Of a DNA stretch of 64,000 bases, positions 34,139 to 50,722 are shown one piece after another. Origin of the DNA: Tetrahymena elliotti 4EA (taxonomy: Eukaryota; Ciliophora; Oligohymenophorea; Hymenostomatida; Tetrahymenidae); the NCBI GenBank assembly GCA_000231825.2, contig JH720293.1, positions 1,426,001 to 1,490,000 on the forward strand, given 5' to 3'. How positions within the stretch are numbered: position 1 is the first letter of the stretch; the number at the start of each line of letters is the position of its first letter. Both the position numbers and the translations under genes were made by a program. The notes beneath the pieces are model-generated. The model was not told where the DNA came from. It did no database searches and was given only the letters and a program-made list of their open reading frames with translations.

Positions 34139-37100
34139 TTCTGATTGATAATTGTAAGCTCGAAAAAAAAGAAAAATAAATATATTCAAGTAACTTAATA
34201 AATCAAAATTAACCATCAAAAACTTTTTTCTTAAAAAATCCGATTTCGTCTATAACCATAATACAATATGAATTTCCTCATAGTATAAACACAAAGCTAA
34301 ATCTAATTTTTTAGATTTTTATGAAAACACAGCCATGCAAACAGTTTATTTATAATGTTTAAACTCTAAAAATCTGAAAGATATTAACTTATATTACAAA
34401 TTTCAATCAAAAAGATAATAATCGAATCATAGTCTTTTGTAACGTGACCTATTTAATTCAAAAGCTGTGCAGCAAAGAATTAATACTTTCTTATTACTTT
34501 TCACAAAATTAACATTACTCTAATTAATTAATAAAAAAATTACAAGTCTAATCAAATTTCAATGCAAAACTATATAAATTTAATTTCAAATAAAAATATA
34601 TTCTTTAATCTATTTGTAAATAAATACTTGTGCTTATATATAAATATATCTTAATATTTTAGAAAATAGCAACTAACCTTATTACCCATATAAATAGTTC
34701 TTATTTTATCACTCGATTTCTCCCTTCAAGAACTTAAAATTTGATTTACAATTATAATAAAATTTTGTTAAGAATTGATTCATAATTTTTTCTTAATAAA
34801 TTTATCTTTGATTTTTCTTTTTCCTTATTATTGAAAAACAGCTAGTGATTAAATTGGATTATTTTATTAGCCGACCTTATCTATTTTATTTTTCTTCAAA
34901 AATTTACTTTTTCTCAAAAAAGATAATCCCGACAATTTATAATTTCGTATGCTAATTTATAAATATTCAATAAAAAAAGTTATGTTTTAGATAAGGCTTT
35001 TAGATTTAGGAATTTTTTCTGACTAAAAGCGCAGTTTATTAGAATAATAAAATAGCAAATAATTTCATGTTTTTTGAGTTTTAATAAAAAATATATTTGT
35101 ATTAAGAGCTTTATTACTATTTTAAGGGTGGTAAATGAACAATAGATAAAATTTAATCGCGGAGAGATTAACTTATTTACACATTAATTAACAAAATAAA
35201 AAAAACTTTGAGCAAAAATTATCTATTTTCCTATTTGTAAATTTTAAAATTTATAAATATTTTTGGTGTCTGCCTTAATTTATGGAAAGAGTTGCAAATA
35301 TAACTTATATTTTTCTATTTAAAATGTTATTCACAATAATATATTGAAAGCCGAATTATATAAATTTTCCAAATTTAAAGCCTATTGAATTTATAATTTT
35401 ACTACTAATAAAGTGAGAAAAGATTCGCAATCCAAGTTAGAGTGTATGAATCATAATAATTTGGAAGTATTACTAGACATAATATCAATATCAGATTTTG
35501 TTAACTTTTTGAATTTACAAAGCAAATATCTCTGAGCTTTTTAAAAAAAGAAGTATGTATACATAGAAAATGAACAGCTGTGAAAAATGTGTTTAAAATT
35601 TAGAAGAAAAAGAACAATCACAAAAATATTATGGAAATTAATAAAAATAAAAAGATTTTGTATATATTAATTAAAAAAATTTGATATCAGTCTGTAACTA
35701 ACTCAAATTATAAATGCAAAATCTTTATAATATTAATGGCTGATTTTTCAGATCAGGAGATATTTCAAAGTAATACTATGAGTTTAAAAGAATTATCTAA
35801 AGAATTTTATTAACGTTATTATAATTTTCATTCAATTAAACAGAAAAAAACTATAACCTCAAAAAATATTTCCTAAATTTTATATGGGTGACTCCCTCCC
35901 TTCATTATTTTTTATTAATTGAAATTGAATTTATTATTCGATTAAAAATTAGTGTGTGTGAAAAAACTAACAAATTAAGGCATTAATCATTACAAAAAGT
36001 AAATTTAACATTTAATTTGTCTATTTTGAAGGTTTTTCAATCTTTTAAGTACTTACTATTCATGCTTAAATTTGTAATTATACTATGATTAGAAAAAAAA
36101 GTTTTTAAGGATTTAAAAAATATTTCAATTAATTGCTCAAATACCTTTAAGTCTAGAGTGTAATTATTTTTCGTTGATTTTGTATATATGAAAGAAATTT
36201 AATGATTGAAAAATCTAATTTAGTTACTCTTTTTTATAAATTTATTTAGTTGCTTGAACTAAAATCTATATTTTTCTATTTCACTAAAATTTTGGCAATA
36301 TCATCATAAAAAATTGCTAATCTAGCATTATAAATTAAAAATTGTAACAGAATTATCATTTTCCTTAATTTAACCATCCGTAAAACTAAACCAATCAAAT
36401 TCATATTATATGTTTTTGACTATGCTTCTTACTTAAAAATTGAGTAAAATAATAAGTAATAACAGAAATACTCCAATCTAAAAACTGAAAAATTCAAAAA
36501 AAATCTCTTATGTTTACTTGTTGGGTTGAAGAATAAAAAACAGAAATTTCCTTAGCTCCTTAAATACTTAGAGCTCTGTAAACTTACAAAGAAAATTAAT
36601 TTCTAGAATAAAAGTGATTTTGTTCATGTTATGTAATCTCAAATAATTAATTCCTTATCTTTGTATAGGCAATTCTAGTACTTTATTTATCTTACACTAT
36701 TGTGGTTTGCTAATTAAGGAAATTAAATTCATCTTCCTAATATTTGCTATAAATTTTTAATTTGCAACATGTTTAGCTAAATTTCACTCATAGAAAAAAG
36801 TGTTTCAAGGGCGGGAGCTAATCAATAATTTAAATTTACCATTGCCTTATTTTCTCAAAGAGTTTATTATTTTCCATAAATTTTTAGGAATAAATAATAA
36901 CCTTAATTAAATCAATAATGATGTTTTATCAATTGATTTTTTTGTGGGGAAAAAAACCTGGATACATATTCCATCAACTTCATATATAATAATAAAAAAT
37001 GCATCTATCATCATTCCCATGGATTTTGGGTACCAAATGTAAAGAGGACAGGTATCAATTATTTATTAAAGGATTTCGTGTTTTTTTATTGGAGCAAAAT

Positions 37101-38348
37101 ATCGACTTATAACATTTTACACTTTCTAATAATTCATGATAAGTATTTAGTAATTAAAGGCATATATATTTGCAATAATTACTAAAAAAATTTGCATTTC
37201 GAATATTAGTATTAGTGTAAGTCTCCCTCTAATTATATAGCTGTAAAACAAGTAATAAAACAAAATTCAAGTATAGAAAATATTTTTTTAAATTTAAACT
37301 AAGAATTTTGTGTTTCACAAAAATTTTAGAAATCATGAGTTAACATTTATATTATTTTTATGATAATTTCTAACTTTTGAATGTAATAAAAGATGTATGA
37401 AAGAGTTTTTGAATATTTTTTATTTTTTTAATGCAATTTATTCATTTTACTTTTGTGATTTTTTAATTTATATTTTTCGTGATTTTAGCTTTTTCATGGT
37501 AATTAAAAAAAAAGATCACATTTGTATAAATTAAATACTTAGCAAATTTTTTGGAGGTAAGCAATATTCATTAACACTAATTTTATTAATTTTAAATTTA
37601 TTAATACTTACTGATTATTATTTCAATCTTATTACACTGCATTATCCACGTCATTAGTTAGCATTTTTTCATCACTTTTCTTTTTTGATGCTTACTTATA
37701 AATTTAGGATTAAAATAGCCAAATGACATTCTAGTGAAATTAGCTAAAAGCGAATTCAAACCATGAGATTATTTGATTAAATGCAAATAAAATTCACACT
37801 CTTGAATATTATCAAAATAGGTATTGATTAAAGTAAAAACCAGAAACATACTTCCTTTTAATTCTAATAAAGCCTCGTATAGGTTAACAAAGTTAGTTTA
37901 TAAATTTATTTTAGAGTCAAATGAAAAATATTAAAAATTTAAAAGGGCAAGCATCATAAAAATAGAAAATATAATAGACAAATATTTTTTATAAGAATAG
38001 GGTTTTTGATATTTTCTGAAAAACCTACAAATTAAATTAGTTATTTTGTTCAATGATTGATTTTTAAATTAAATAAGTAAATAACAAGTGTTTGTAACAA
38101 AATTGGAACCTCATTAATTCACAAACTCTTTTTTAATTAACTTCTTTATTTTAGGATATTTTTCTTTTTCACAACCAAGCACTTACTAAATTTTTCAAAA
38201 ATAACTGAAATAGCAAACACATATATTTCATAAAGTTCAAATATTTTAGTTAACAACTCCATTTTAGAACTCACTAACAATAAACTGAAAATCAACTCAT
38301 AAACAATCTAAAATACCATTCAATTAAAATTTTTAACACCCATCCAAA
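34139..38348. other. gene-poor region, 4.2 kb
   Basis: AT-rich, with many homopolymer runs. I found no coding frame with gene-like composition on either strand and no RNA gene. It should contain the promoter of the VAMP gene at its right end. Confidence 0.5.
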
Positions 38349-38996
38349 ATGAATAATAACATTAAATATGTAGCAATAGGAAATGCAATTAGCACTGAAA
38401 TAGTTCTTTAAGAGACATTAGATCTTTCAAAAAAAGATAATTTTGAAAGGGAAGCAATCAATATTTTAAAAAAGGAAATAGGTACTCTTACATCACCAAG
38501 CTCAGGTAATAAAACTCTCAAGAAAGATTCAACAAGTGGCATCATCTATTATCGTGCAACTCAAGATGGAGAAGTGGTTTATTTTGTATTAGCAAAGCCA
38601 ACTTATTCCTACAATAGAATTTAAACTCTAATAGCAGAGATGGCTAAACTAAATTCTCAAAATATGGATGAACGCAAGCTCTCTAACTGCATTTACGATG
38701 TGATGAGACAATATGATGCTAATCCTCAAGAAAAGGATTCTCTTTCGATAGCAAGATAAAATATTGATAACTTAACTAATAATGTAAAAGACAACGTGGA
38801 AAAAGTGATGAAAAACTAAGCCTAATTAGGAGACATTGAAAGTAAATCAAGATCCTTATCAGATACTTCTAGAATATTAGCGAATTAATCAAAGTAGCTT
38901 GAGCAATAAATGAGGAATAGAAGACGCCGTATGTATATGATAATAGGATTTATACTCTTGTTATTCACAATTGCTATGATTGTTTTCTTTTCTTGA
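38349..38996 (+). CDS. longin-type synaptobrevin/VAMP SNARE
   Basis: 215 residues, one exon. R-SNAREs on vesicles pair with three Q-SNAREs on target membranes to drive fusion. Residues 1-110 have the longin-like pattern (IKYVAIGNAIS, GIIYYRATQDGEVVYFVLAKP, CIYDVMRQY). Residues about 132-190 form the SNARE helix (NIDNLTNNVKDNVEKVM, LGDIESKSRSLSDTS), followed by a basic RNRRRR border and a C-terminal membrane anchor (MIIGFILLLFTIAMIVFF) ending two residues later. The zero-layer position, Arg in nearly all VAMPs, is Lys147 here. It most resembles VAMP7/Ykt6-type longins by architecture, but it has a true membrane anchor rather than a prenyl motif. Orthology within the family cannot be settled by eye. 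Confidence 0.9.
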
Positions 38997-41466
38997 CTGA
39001 AGGGCTTCTTACTTAATAAAACGAACTATATTATTAAATAAACTTTAAATATGTCTATGTGAAATATTATTCATGCCACTTTCATTAAAACAATAAAATT
39101 AGTAAAAAAATTTTAAAATTAGTTTCTATAACTCTTAGAAAAACTAATTAATTCACTTATGATATGTAACAAGATTAAATTACTATGATTTTCAAATTTC
39201 AAATTGTTAAATGTGTGATAAATTATGCATTATATTATGTGTAAGTATGAGCCACCTAGTATCCTTTTTTCAAAATTGTTTTTAATATTCTTAAAAGAAT
39301 AAATACATTTTTCATTAATCCATCAACATTCTAAAAAAGAAGTAAATATCTATAATTTATGAAAAAATATGTAATTAATATAAAAAGTGAAAATGAGTGA
39401 TTGATCTTACAAAAACGAACATTAACTAAATTATGAAATGATATTTATATAGCTTTTTAACCTGTAAGTGTGGTATTTACATAAAGATTTAAAAACAAAA
39501 ATACATTCAAGGATATTCTTATATTAATATTTTTCTATGCAGTAAGATCTAAAAAGATAAAGTGTTGATAATATAAAATCTGCAAAAACAAACAAAGAAA
39601 CAAATAAATAAATAATAATTAATATTAGAGGAGTAAGATAACATTTGCTTTGAATTAGCTCATACTTCAGAATTGAAATGCTAAATTACTCCAAATTCGC
39701 AAATAACTTATTATTTTTTCTCTCATTTGCATGTGTATTTGTAAATTAAAACATAATTATCATATGAAGAAGTTAAATGTAAAAAAATAGATAATACTTA
39801 GTTTATTTTAGAAAGCTGACTTGAATTTTAAAAATTAAGGAAATTATACATTAGGCAATATGGCCAGACATAGATAAACTTCCACTTTTTGAACATCACT
39901 CATGGCTTTTGCAAAATAATTTAATCATCTGGAAAAAAAAGGAAAATTATAATAATAGCAAGAGAAAATTTGTAAATACTCTAGATGATTATTCTTAATT
40001 TAGTTGATTCAAATTAATAAACTTTGAGAGATTGCTAATTTAAATGTAATTATGTATAAGTAGTATCAATGGTTTGTGCCTATTTTCAAGTAAGAATATA
40101 TCCTAAGCCATCAATTATTTATTTGCTTATCTTACATAATATCTTTCAAAAAATACAGATTTATGATTAGGGTTTTTATGTGATTTCAAAATTTCTCCCC
40201 ACCCTATATTTAAGAATTAGCACTACATTTTACAATTTATAGTACTTTCTCTAAATTCGTTGAATTACCTTCAAAAAAGTGGAAAATACTTTGGTAATAA
40301 ATGAAAATTTAAGATTAATAGAGTGTAAATTAATTTTCAATAAACAAATATCTAAATATCTTTAGCAAAAAAATTTTTTATCAATAATACCATTAAAAAT
40401 TTGGATATAACATTTATTTGAAAACTAAGCATTCTTTACTCAATAATTTATATTAAAACTTCCAAAGATGCTAAATGATATTTTAGTTTTATTTACTCTT
40501 AACAAATACCAAATCTTTCAAGAAATAAAGAATCTATCTTTGTTTCTATATATGCGAAACTAAATTTCCTAAAAACCTTTTCCCTACCTGAAAAAGAAGC
40601 AATAAAAAAGTATCCTTAAATCAAATAAGCATAAAATGAATTGAGCTTATAATTTGAATGGGTTGTGTAAGTTAAGTTTTCTTATCGAGGATTTTACATT
40701 TTTTAATGGGAATTCAAGCTAATTTTACACCAATAAAAAACAATACAATTGATTTTTCTGAAAGAAAAAAATTCATTTGCAAATTTCAATCATTAATACT
40801 TTTAATTAATAAATTTGATAGTATTTTTATTCAATTAATTTAGGTATTTGTAAATTTAGGAGAATTCAGCTAAAAAAATTTAAATAAATAAGTCCATTAT
40901 TACTAATACTTGAATAACGCTTTATGTATTTTTGTGAATGGAATTTGCAATAATAATCAGTTAGAACAAATATAAATTTACATACAATAAATCTATTTAA
41001 ATTAACAACTCAATCATAATTTTATCTGTCTAAAACTTATAAATTTTTTACAACTATTTCCTTTAAAATAATCCAAGTTGCTTTGAATATTATTTAAAAA
41101 AATTTAATCTCTCCTAGTCCAGTCTTACGTAACCTGTAAAAAATATAGATCAGTTTTACTTCTTCTAAATCATAATATTTTTCAATTGTAGCTATATTTT
41201 TTCTAATGATTGCTAAAAACTTTCAACGCTACCCTAATTGATTGATTTAATTAAAATAGATAAGAAAAGTTGAGTTTTCTTTTTAAATTAGATTATTATC
41301 ATGAAATTGAAAAATACAAAATTTCTAAAGATATCATTCATCCCTAAACTACTTGTATTTTTAAATTATTTTTAGCAAATAAATAGTAGCGTAAGATAAC
41401 AATTGAAACATACTACTTTTACTATTAAATTTATTGAATTTTTTTCTTAATTTGAATTTCTTACAA
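38997..41466. other. convergent gene-poor region, 2.5 kb
   Basis: Between the 3' ends of the VAMP and kinase genes. A short stretch at about 39855-39960 is less AT-rich and reads IWPDIDKLPLFEHHSWLL in one frame, but no exon structure could be built around it. Otherwise nothing recognisable. Confidence 0.45.
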
Positions 41467-44253
<2,787 letters not shown>

Positions 44254-47200
44254 CTCCCTGAACAATTTAAACCTGTTTACTTATTTAAAATGGTTATTTT
44301 TTATCAAACAATTATTCTAATTAATTAGCCAACTAATATTAAAATTAATAATAATAAATACTGATTAGTATTAAATCGTGATCACCAATATTATACTTAA
44401 ATTATTCATAAAGTAATAATGTTAATTAAAAATTTTAATATCATCAGATGATCTTTTAAATTAATTATCTCTATGATATCTTTAGAATTTTGTTTATCAG
44501 TAATTAATATTTATAAATCATATTTTTTTATTATAAGTCGAGAATGCATAAATGTACGTATTAAATCTCAGCATAACCAATTGCTTTTTAAGTTAAAAAT
44601 TTGAAAATTAAAGAATTTAATTATTTTTTCTAGAAATCTCATTTTAAAAAGTATAAAGTAAATTAAGGAATAGAATTTCATATTGACTGCTTCTTATTAC
44701 ATTTAATTTTTAAAAATATATCTATTTAAATTAATTAAATATTTTAACTAAAGAAAACCTATTAAAAATTCAAAAATATTTATCATTTTTATTTAATATT
44801 AAAATAAATTTATGGTAAAAAGTAAATTATTTTTCAATAACTTTTAAGATTTATAATTAGGGATAAAAATAAGAGCAATATTTTAAATCATTTTAGAAGA
44901 CAGATTTTATTATTTAATTATTTTTGAAAAAAGATGAAATTACTGAGTTTTAGAATAAAATGGAAAAAAAAAGAAGCATAATTATTATCGTACTTTAAAA
45001 TCAAAAATTAGATTTAAAGTAGAAGATGAAAAATATTTTAAAAATAATAATAAAATATTAGAAAAGGACTAAATTAATAAATCAGATAAAATAAAGCAGC
45101 TGAAATTAAACATTAAATTAAATAATATGGTCAAAAAATTAAGAGAAAAATTTACTGAAAGCATAAATGAATTGATTGATTATTTATGTAAAGTAAAAGT
45201 CATCTTTTTAAAAAATGAGGTAGAAATATTTATTCCATTAAATCAGTTTCATAAAAAAAACATGTTTGATAAGTAGATAAATGAATAAATATAAAACTAA
45301 TAATTGTGGGTCGATGGTTATTGTGGAGAACTAAAATCAAAATTTGTTACATTAACTTTATTTTTAAAGAGGATTTATTCATCTAATTTAAAAAACTTAA
45401 CAAAATTCCAAACAAATTTGTGAGCATATTAAAAGCCAGAAAATATTTTATTTATCTATCCTTTAAAAATTAAAGTATGGATTAAATTTATAGCATAGTA
45501 TTTTTTTTTTAATAATAAATCTTCTTTAGAGATTCTTAGTCCAAATTTACATAAGATTTTAAGCAACTTCATCAAAAAGAAATAAAGATATTTCTAATTT
45601 TTTTCTTTAACTTGAAATAATCTTTTATTAACATTTATAAAAATTTTAATTTCATTTGATTTTTAATTTTTTATCTCGTAGACATTTTGTTAATTTTTGA
45701 AAACATTCAAGGAGGTTTTTTAATTCTTTTATTCTTAAAAATTCTTTTTTATTTTTAAAACTTAAGAAATTTAGTTTTTAAGAAAAATTAATGAAATGAA
45801 AAAATTGGAACCTTCTCTAAAATAACATCAATAAGCTATTTTAAAAATAATTTTTGAGGAATTTAAAATTAATTTTTGAAAAGTAACAAAAAATGAAAGA
45901 AAAAATGTCATTTAAAAAACTGATCACTTAAAAATAGATTTCATATCAAGAGAATTAATTTAAGTTGTTTTTGTAAAGTTACAAAAATATGAGTTTACAC
46001 TTATAACTAGAAAATATCTATTTGAGTTTAATATCAAAAAGTAGCTAAGTACTTTTTAATAAGGGCTAAAAAAATTAATTAAATAAATCCTATTTGCTCA
46101 TTCAATCAAAAATATGTAATTTAATTAGTTCCCTTATCAGATATTCAATCATTAGGAAGAGTGCTGTGATGGTAAATTACATTTTTGATTTTCAATGAAT
46201 ACCTTCTAATTAACTTAATCAAAAATTTTCATTACAGCTGTAATAAAAAATTTATGATTACACTCCAGTTTCCGATTTAGAATTAATTAAAAATTTTTAA
46301 AAACATTGATTGAAAATTAAAACCATACATTGTAAATTAATTGAATGGTTGATTAGAATGTTAAGCCGAAGCAAATTCGAAGATTACAGCTAATTGATTA
46401 CAAACCTAAATTTACATTTTAGACTTGTTACACTTTTTGAGCAAATTGAAAAATTGAAATCATTTTTCAAAAATAACATTTTCGGAAGTTAAATAGAGAG
46501 AAAATGTGTAAAAAAGTATTTTTCATTGAATATTTTGTAAATCAGTAAATGGGAGTTATGGATAGAGTAAGTTTTTGAATCTATAAAATAAATGATAAAA
46601 TTATACAACAATAATTTTTTTGATATTTAAGGTAATGTAGTTTGTCTTAATTTTTAATAATTAAGTATACTCAAAGGTTATAATCTCAAAATGTAAAAGT
46701 GCTAATAAAAAAGTATAAGCTTCTGCTTTTTTAATAATTAAAGGTTGTGAATTTATTTATAAAAGAAGATAAAAGAATTATCTCAAATACTAAAAATACT
46801 ATCAATTAATTTACAGTAGTTGAATGATGTAGAAAATTTAGTCAAATAAAGTGTAAAAAAATCGTCTAAGAAATGCTGTTCATCAAAATTTTATTAAAAT
46901 TAATGCGCATTCAAGATTTTATTAAAACATGCTAAAGCTTATATTGACTAGTTAATTTTTTGCTAATTATATAAAATTCAGGCAGTTAAATCTCTGTTTA
47001 CTTTATTTGTTAAAAGGAATGTGTTTATTTCAGAGATAAAGACTCTGGCATGTTTACTGAATGTTTTTATTTTTTTAAAATAGTAAATAATGTTTTATTT
47101 TGTTGGGCTTTGAGCTTACAATTTTCTATATTGATTATGAATATAAACTGAATGAACTTAATTTACCAAATTTAATAGTGGTTATTAGTCAGATGTAACA

Positions 47201-48351
47201 CTTAATGGTTATATAGCATAATTATTGAAAAAAAAATTGTAAAAGAAGATTTTTCGAACAATTGATTGTGTAATTGGTGTGATGCTATTTATTACATATG
47301 ACGCATTTGATAGTAATTAAGAAATACATTTAAAAAAATTATTAAAATAAAGAGAGCAGTGCTAGATTAATTTACTGGAAATTGAAGAAAGAAAAATTAA
47401 AAGTAATAATTTATAACTCTTCAGTTCTATTTAATTTCATCTAAATATAATTGAAATTTGATAAAGAATCATCTGTAAAAATAGATGTATATTAAATAAT
47501 TATATAGAAAGGACTTAAATTAAAAATTTGTGGATAAATTTGTATAATTTAAATTGTTTGCGTATTATCTTCTGATTAAAGCTGTCTGAATTTTCTGATT
47601 TCAAATATAACAAATTGAAACATCGTGAGTAAAACTTCTGTGTATCGAGTAACTTTAATTTCTTAATTACTTTTCTTGCAAAAATCAATGAGATATTTAA
47701 AGCATAAAAACAAATAAACAACAAACAAAAGAGAATAAAATGGTAAATGATACAGTTTTATTCTCAATAAAAAAGTAATATAACTTAATATTTTGCAATA
47801 AAATCTATTTTTATGTATTATTTTCAAAGAGGATGACAATAAAAGTTCCTCTTTTATAGAAATCTAGCTTTCATTTTACAAGTTTTTTACCGATTTAAGA
47901 AAATTATGCTGAAAAATTTGTAAATACATTATTGGTAATTAATATAATCTGGCTCATTTTGGTAGTATTTACATCAGAAATTAATTCAGAATTGATATCA
48001 ATTAGTAATTTGTGAATAAGTCATTAGTGCTTAATATGTTTAGGTAAAGTGTAATCATACTTAAACGGAAGAATAATAAGCTTAAGAAATCCTTTAATTT
48101 AAATCTAAACAAAATATTAGCAAATTCTAGGATCAGATACACAATTAAACACTCAATTAGCTAAAGAAGCTTGGGGTAGTGTTTATTACTTATGAATTTT
48201 CTGATTTAATACTTGAATAAAATAACTCAAATTACTCTCGATTTCTACAGCACAATTACATTCATTTAATATTCAGAGTCTTATAACGAAAAAGATCTTA
48301 ACAGCTAGACGGTTTAAGAATGAACACAACATTTAAGCAAACTTACATTAA
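44254..48351. other. divergent gene-poor region, 4.1 kb
   Basis: Contains the upstream regions of the kinase (minus) and the C2-like gene (plus). A TGA-free frame at 44947-45423 was examined and rejected as too short and Lys/Asn-rich. No RNA gene was recognised. Confidence 0.5.
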
Positions 48352-50035
48352 ATGAAGGAGTCTAAGAAAAAAGATCATGTTCATTTTCAGTTGGTGACAA
48401 AATTAGAAAATTTCTCAACAATTAAAGTTCCATTTAAAATTTAGATTTAAATAGATTGTTTAAATGATTGTTTTTTATTTTAGAAATTTAATTTTAAGGA
48501 AAAGATTACAAAAATTAATTAAAAATAAAGTAAACCAGAAATATTATCTTAAAATAAAGTTCCTTTTATTTAAAATTGAAAGTTTAGACAATATATTCCA
48601 TTTTTCACTTCTTATTAGCATGAATAGCTGTATTAAAATGACATTCAAACCTTTTGAATTCTAGCTTATTTAAAAGAAATCATCTTCAAAAGGCTGCTTG
48701 ACTACTGTAAACAAGAAAATAAATAAGGTTAAAAAAACTAAAAAAATTTGTAAGGAAGCTTTGCAAAAAAATTGTTCAAAAGATGATTCAGCAATTTATG
48801 TCCTATAAGGAAATGTAGTAATTGATATCAATACAATATTTTAAAAAGCTGACTAAGTTAATCAGCTTATTTATGAAAACTCTATTGATGAGCATCTTTT
48901 ATATAATAACTTATCTAAGAAAATAGATAGAACTGAAACACGCAAAATTTAAAGCACGGAGTCTTACTTCTTTTAGCAGAACGTGCAAAATTATGGAGGG
49001 ATAATTTCCGCTGTTGAATACTTTAAGAGATCTGATACTTTGGAAGTTATGTATGATTCGATGGTTTAAGGTTTTTATTTGAATGAATTTTAAGATATAA
49101 TTAATAATCTATAATAATACTCTAAGACATCATTATAACAAAGCAATAATTCTTAGATAGGAGCACTCTAACAATTATTAATTAAATATTAAGAAATTAT
49201 TTCTTAAAATTCATACTTAAATGAAAGTGAAGCTACAGTCAGAAATTAACTGTTTGATGTCAGTATGAAAATAGCCCATTAATACCTGATTGAAATAAAC
49301 GGAAAGTAAGCTCAAATTGATTTAAATTATTTTCCTAAAGTTCACCATTACTAAGCCAGCCTGAACTCTTTTGAAAGTTAAAAAGCCAACAATTAGCTTT
49401 TCTTCTATAATGGACTAAAAAGAACTGAATATGGTTATAGCATAGATAGAAAAGGCCTAAATAAAAATTTAATTGACTTACTTAACATCGGAGAAGAGGT
49501 GTTATAACAAGTTATCTTAAGGAAAGGGTTCATAAATTTCTTAACTGCTGACTCAAACTTAAAACTTCTTTAATTTGATTTAGAGTCAAGAATAACTCTT
49601 TCTCAGTAGTATTCTCATAAATCTTGTGATTTATCTTCTATAAAGGGTCGTCGCATATCAGCAGAATTAATTACTCTAGATTTAATTTATGTCCCTTGTG
49701 AAATAGTAGTTGATTTAATTCAAATTTCATTTGGAAATGAAAGCTGGTCATAAAACTACTTGATGGTGTTTTATATAGAAATAAGTGAATGTGAGTTATA
49801 AAAAATTAAATACTTGCGTGAATAGCCAAATAGCTTAAAAAGTACTCCTTAATAAAATCTTTAACATTAATAATAATAATAATTACACATGCATTTCTAA
49901 AATTGTTTGGAAGGTATTAACACAGATATTTTATACGACTAAGGCTATTCTAACTTATCAGAAACTTTTATTAATAATTTCTATCCTGACTAAAGTTATT
50001 AATCTTCTTTTAATTCAATCAATGGGCCTAATTGA
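48352..50035 (+). CDS. hypothetical protein with possible N-terminal C2 (NT-C2-like) region
   Basis: 541 residues modelled as two exons (48352-48529, 48588-50035) with a 58 b intron in phase 1. The second exon is certain to be coding: 482 codons without TGA, with mixed CAA/TAA/TAG glutamines and a good share of Gly, Pro, Asp and Trp. Residues 1-140 (VHFQLVTKLENFSTIKVPFKIQ, GCLTTVNKKINKVKK, GNVVIDINTIF) have the strand pattern and lysine-rich hairpin of NT-C2 domains, which link cytoskeletal or endocytic adaptors to membranes; this match is tentative. The middle is helical (YFKRSDTLEVMYDSM), and a second beta-rich block follows (ISAELITLDLIYVP, NYLMVFYIEISECE). The C-terminus is Gln/Asn/Ser-rich. 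If the first exon is wrong, translation could start at ATG 48464 or 48620. I cannot name a function. Confidence 0.65.
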
Positions 50036-50053
50036 TTTTAATTCTTTATCATC

Positions 50054-50722
50054 ATGAGCATCATTTTTCTATTAAAATTAATTAACTTCAATTAAAAATG
50101 TAATTATATCCAAGTTGAATTCGTCATAACAAATTAGTCTTGATGAATATTAGACAAAAGTATTAATCTTAATCAAAGAATTAAATTCTTTGTTAAAGAA
50201 GCAAGCACAAATTCTTTGGTGTTAAATATGAATTATTGTAATTTTGATCCTAATCCTCTCTCATCTATAAATTCAAAAGAAAACCATCTCTTATCAAAAA
50301 AAATTTAATTTCAATAGATTCCTTCAAAACTTCATGGCAATCCAAGAAAAATGATAGTTTATGAAGGAATAAAATGTCTCTGGAAACATCTATAAAACAA
50401 AAAAAGTGTTTTTTTAAATCATATCCTATTCGCCAAAAACAAACATCTCGATGTCTATTCAAACGAAGTTCTCACACATATTGATTTATAAAAAGCATTT
50501 ATAAAAAAATATTAAATATATTTAAAACCATTTATAAAAAATTTATTTTATTTATTTGCTTCTATTAAAAATATATATAACCTTAAAATATTAGTCTCAG
50601 ACTAAAACCTGTTAGTATTTATCTTAAAAAATCTTCACATTATAAATCCCTTATTCTTGTCTATTGGAAAAAATAAGTATTTTTACATTCAAATTTGTTA
50701 AAATCAAAAAGATTTGATTTGA
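50054..50722 (+). CDS. doubtful small gene or continuation, unknown product
   Basis: The region 50170-50470 is less AT-rich than its surroundings and reads as a varied protein on the plus strand (CNFDPNPLSSINS, QIPSKLHGNPRKMIVYEG, HLDVYSNEVLTHIDLQ). A model with exons 50054-50099 and 50154-50722 removes two adjacent in-frame TGA codons at 50141-50146 inside a 54 b GT..AG intron and gives about 204 residues. It lies in the same frame as the preceding gene, directly after its TGA, so it might be a separate gene, a downstream part of that gene, or a decayed piece. The antisense frame is also open but uses rarer Arg codons (CGA). Confidence 0.35.

Noticed and set aside
39840..40260. Possible exon near IWPDIDKLPLF
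   Set aside because: No ATG, splice sites or continuing frame could be assembled into a gene.
44947..45423. TGA-free frame of 158 codons
   Set aside because: Lys/Asn/Ile-rich like random AT DNA, no upstream ATG near its start, and such length is common when only TGA stops.
47515..47724. Minus-strand open frame, 69 codons
   Set aside because: Short and low in sequence variety, with no exon structure around it.
50265..50462. Minus-strand open frame, 65 codons
   Set aside because: Uses CGA codons and is less protein-like than the plus-strand reading of the same DNA.
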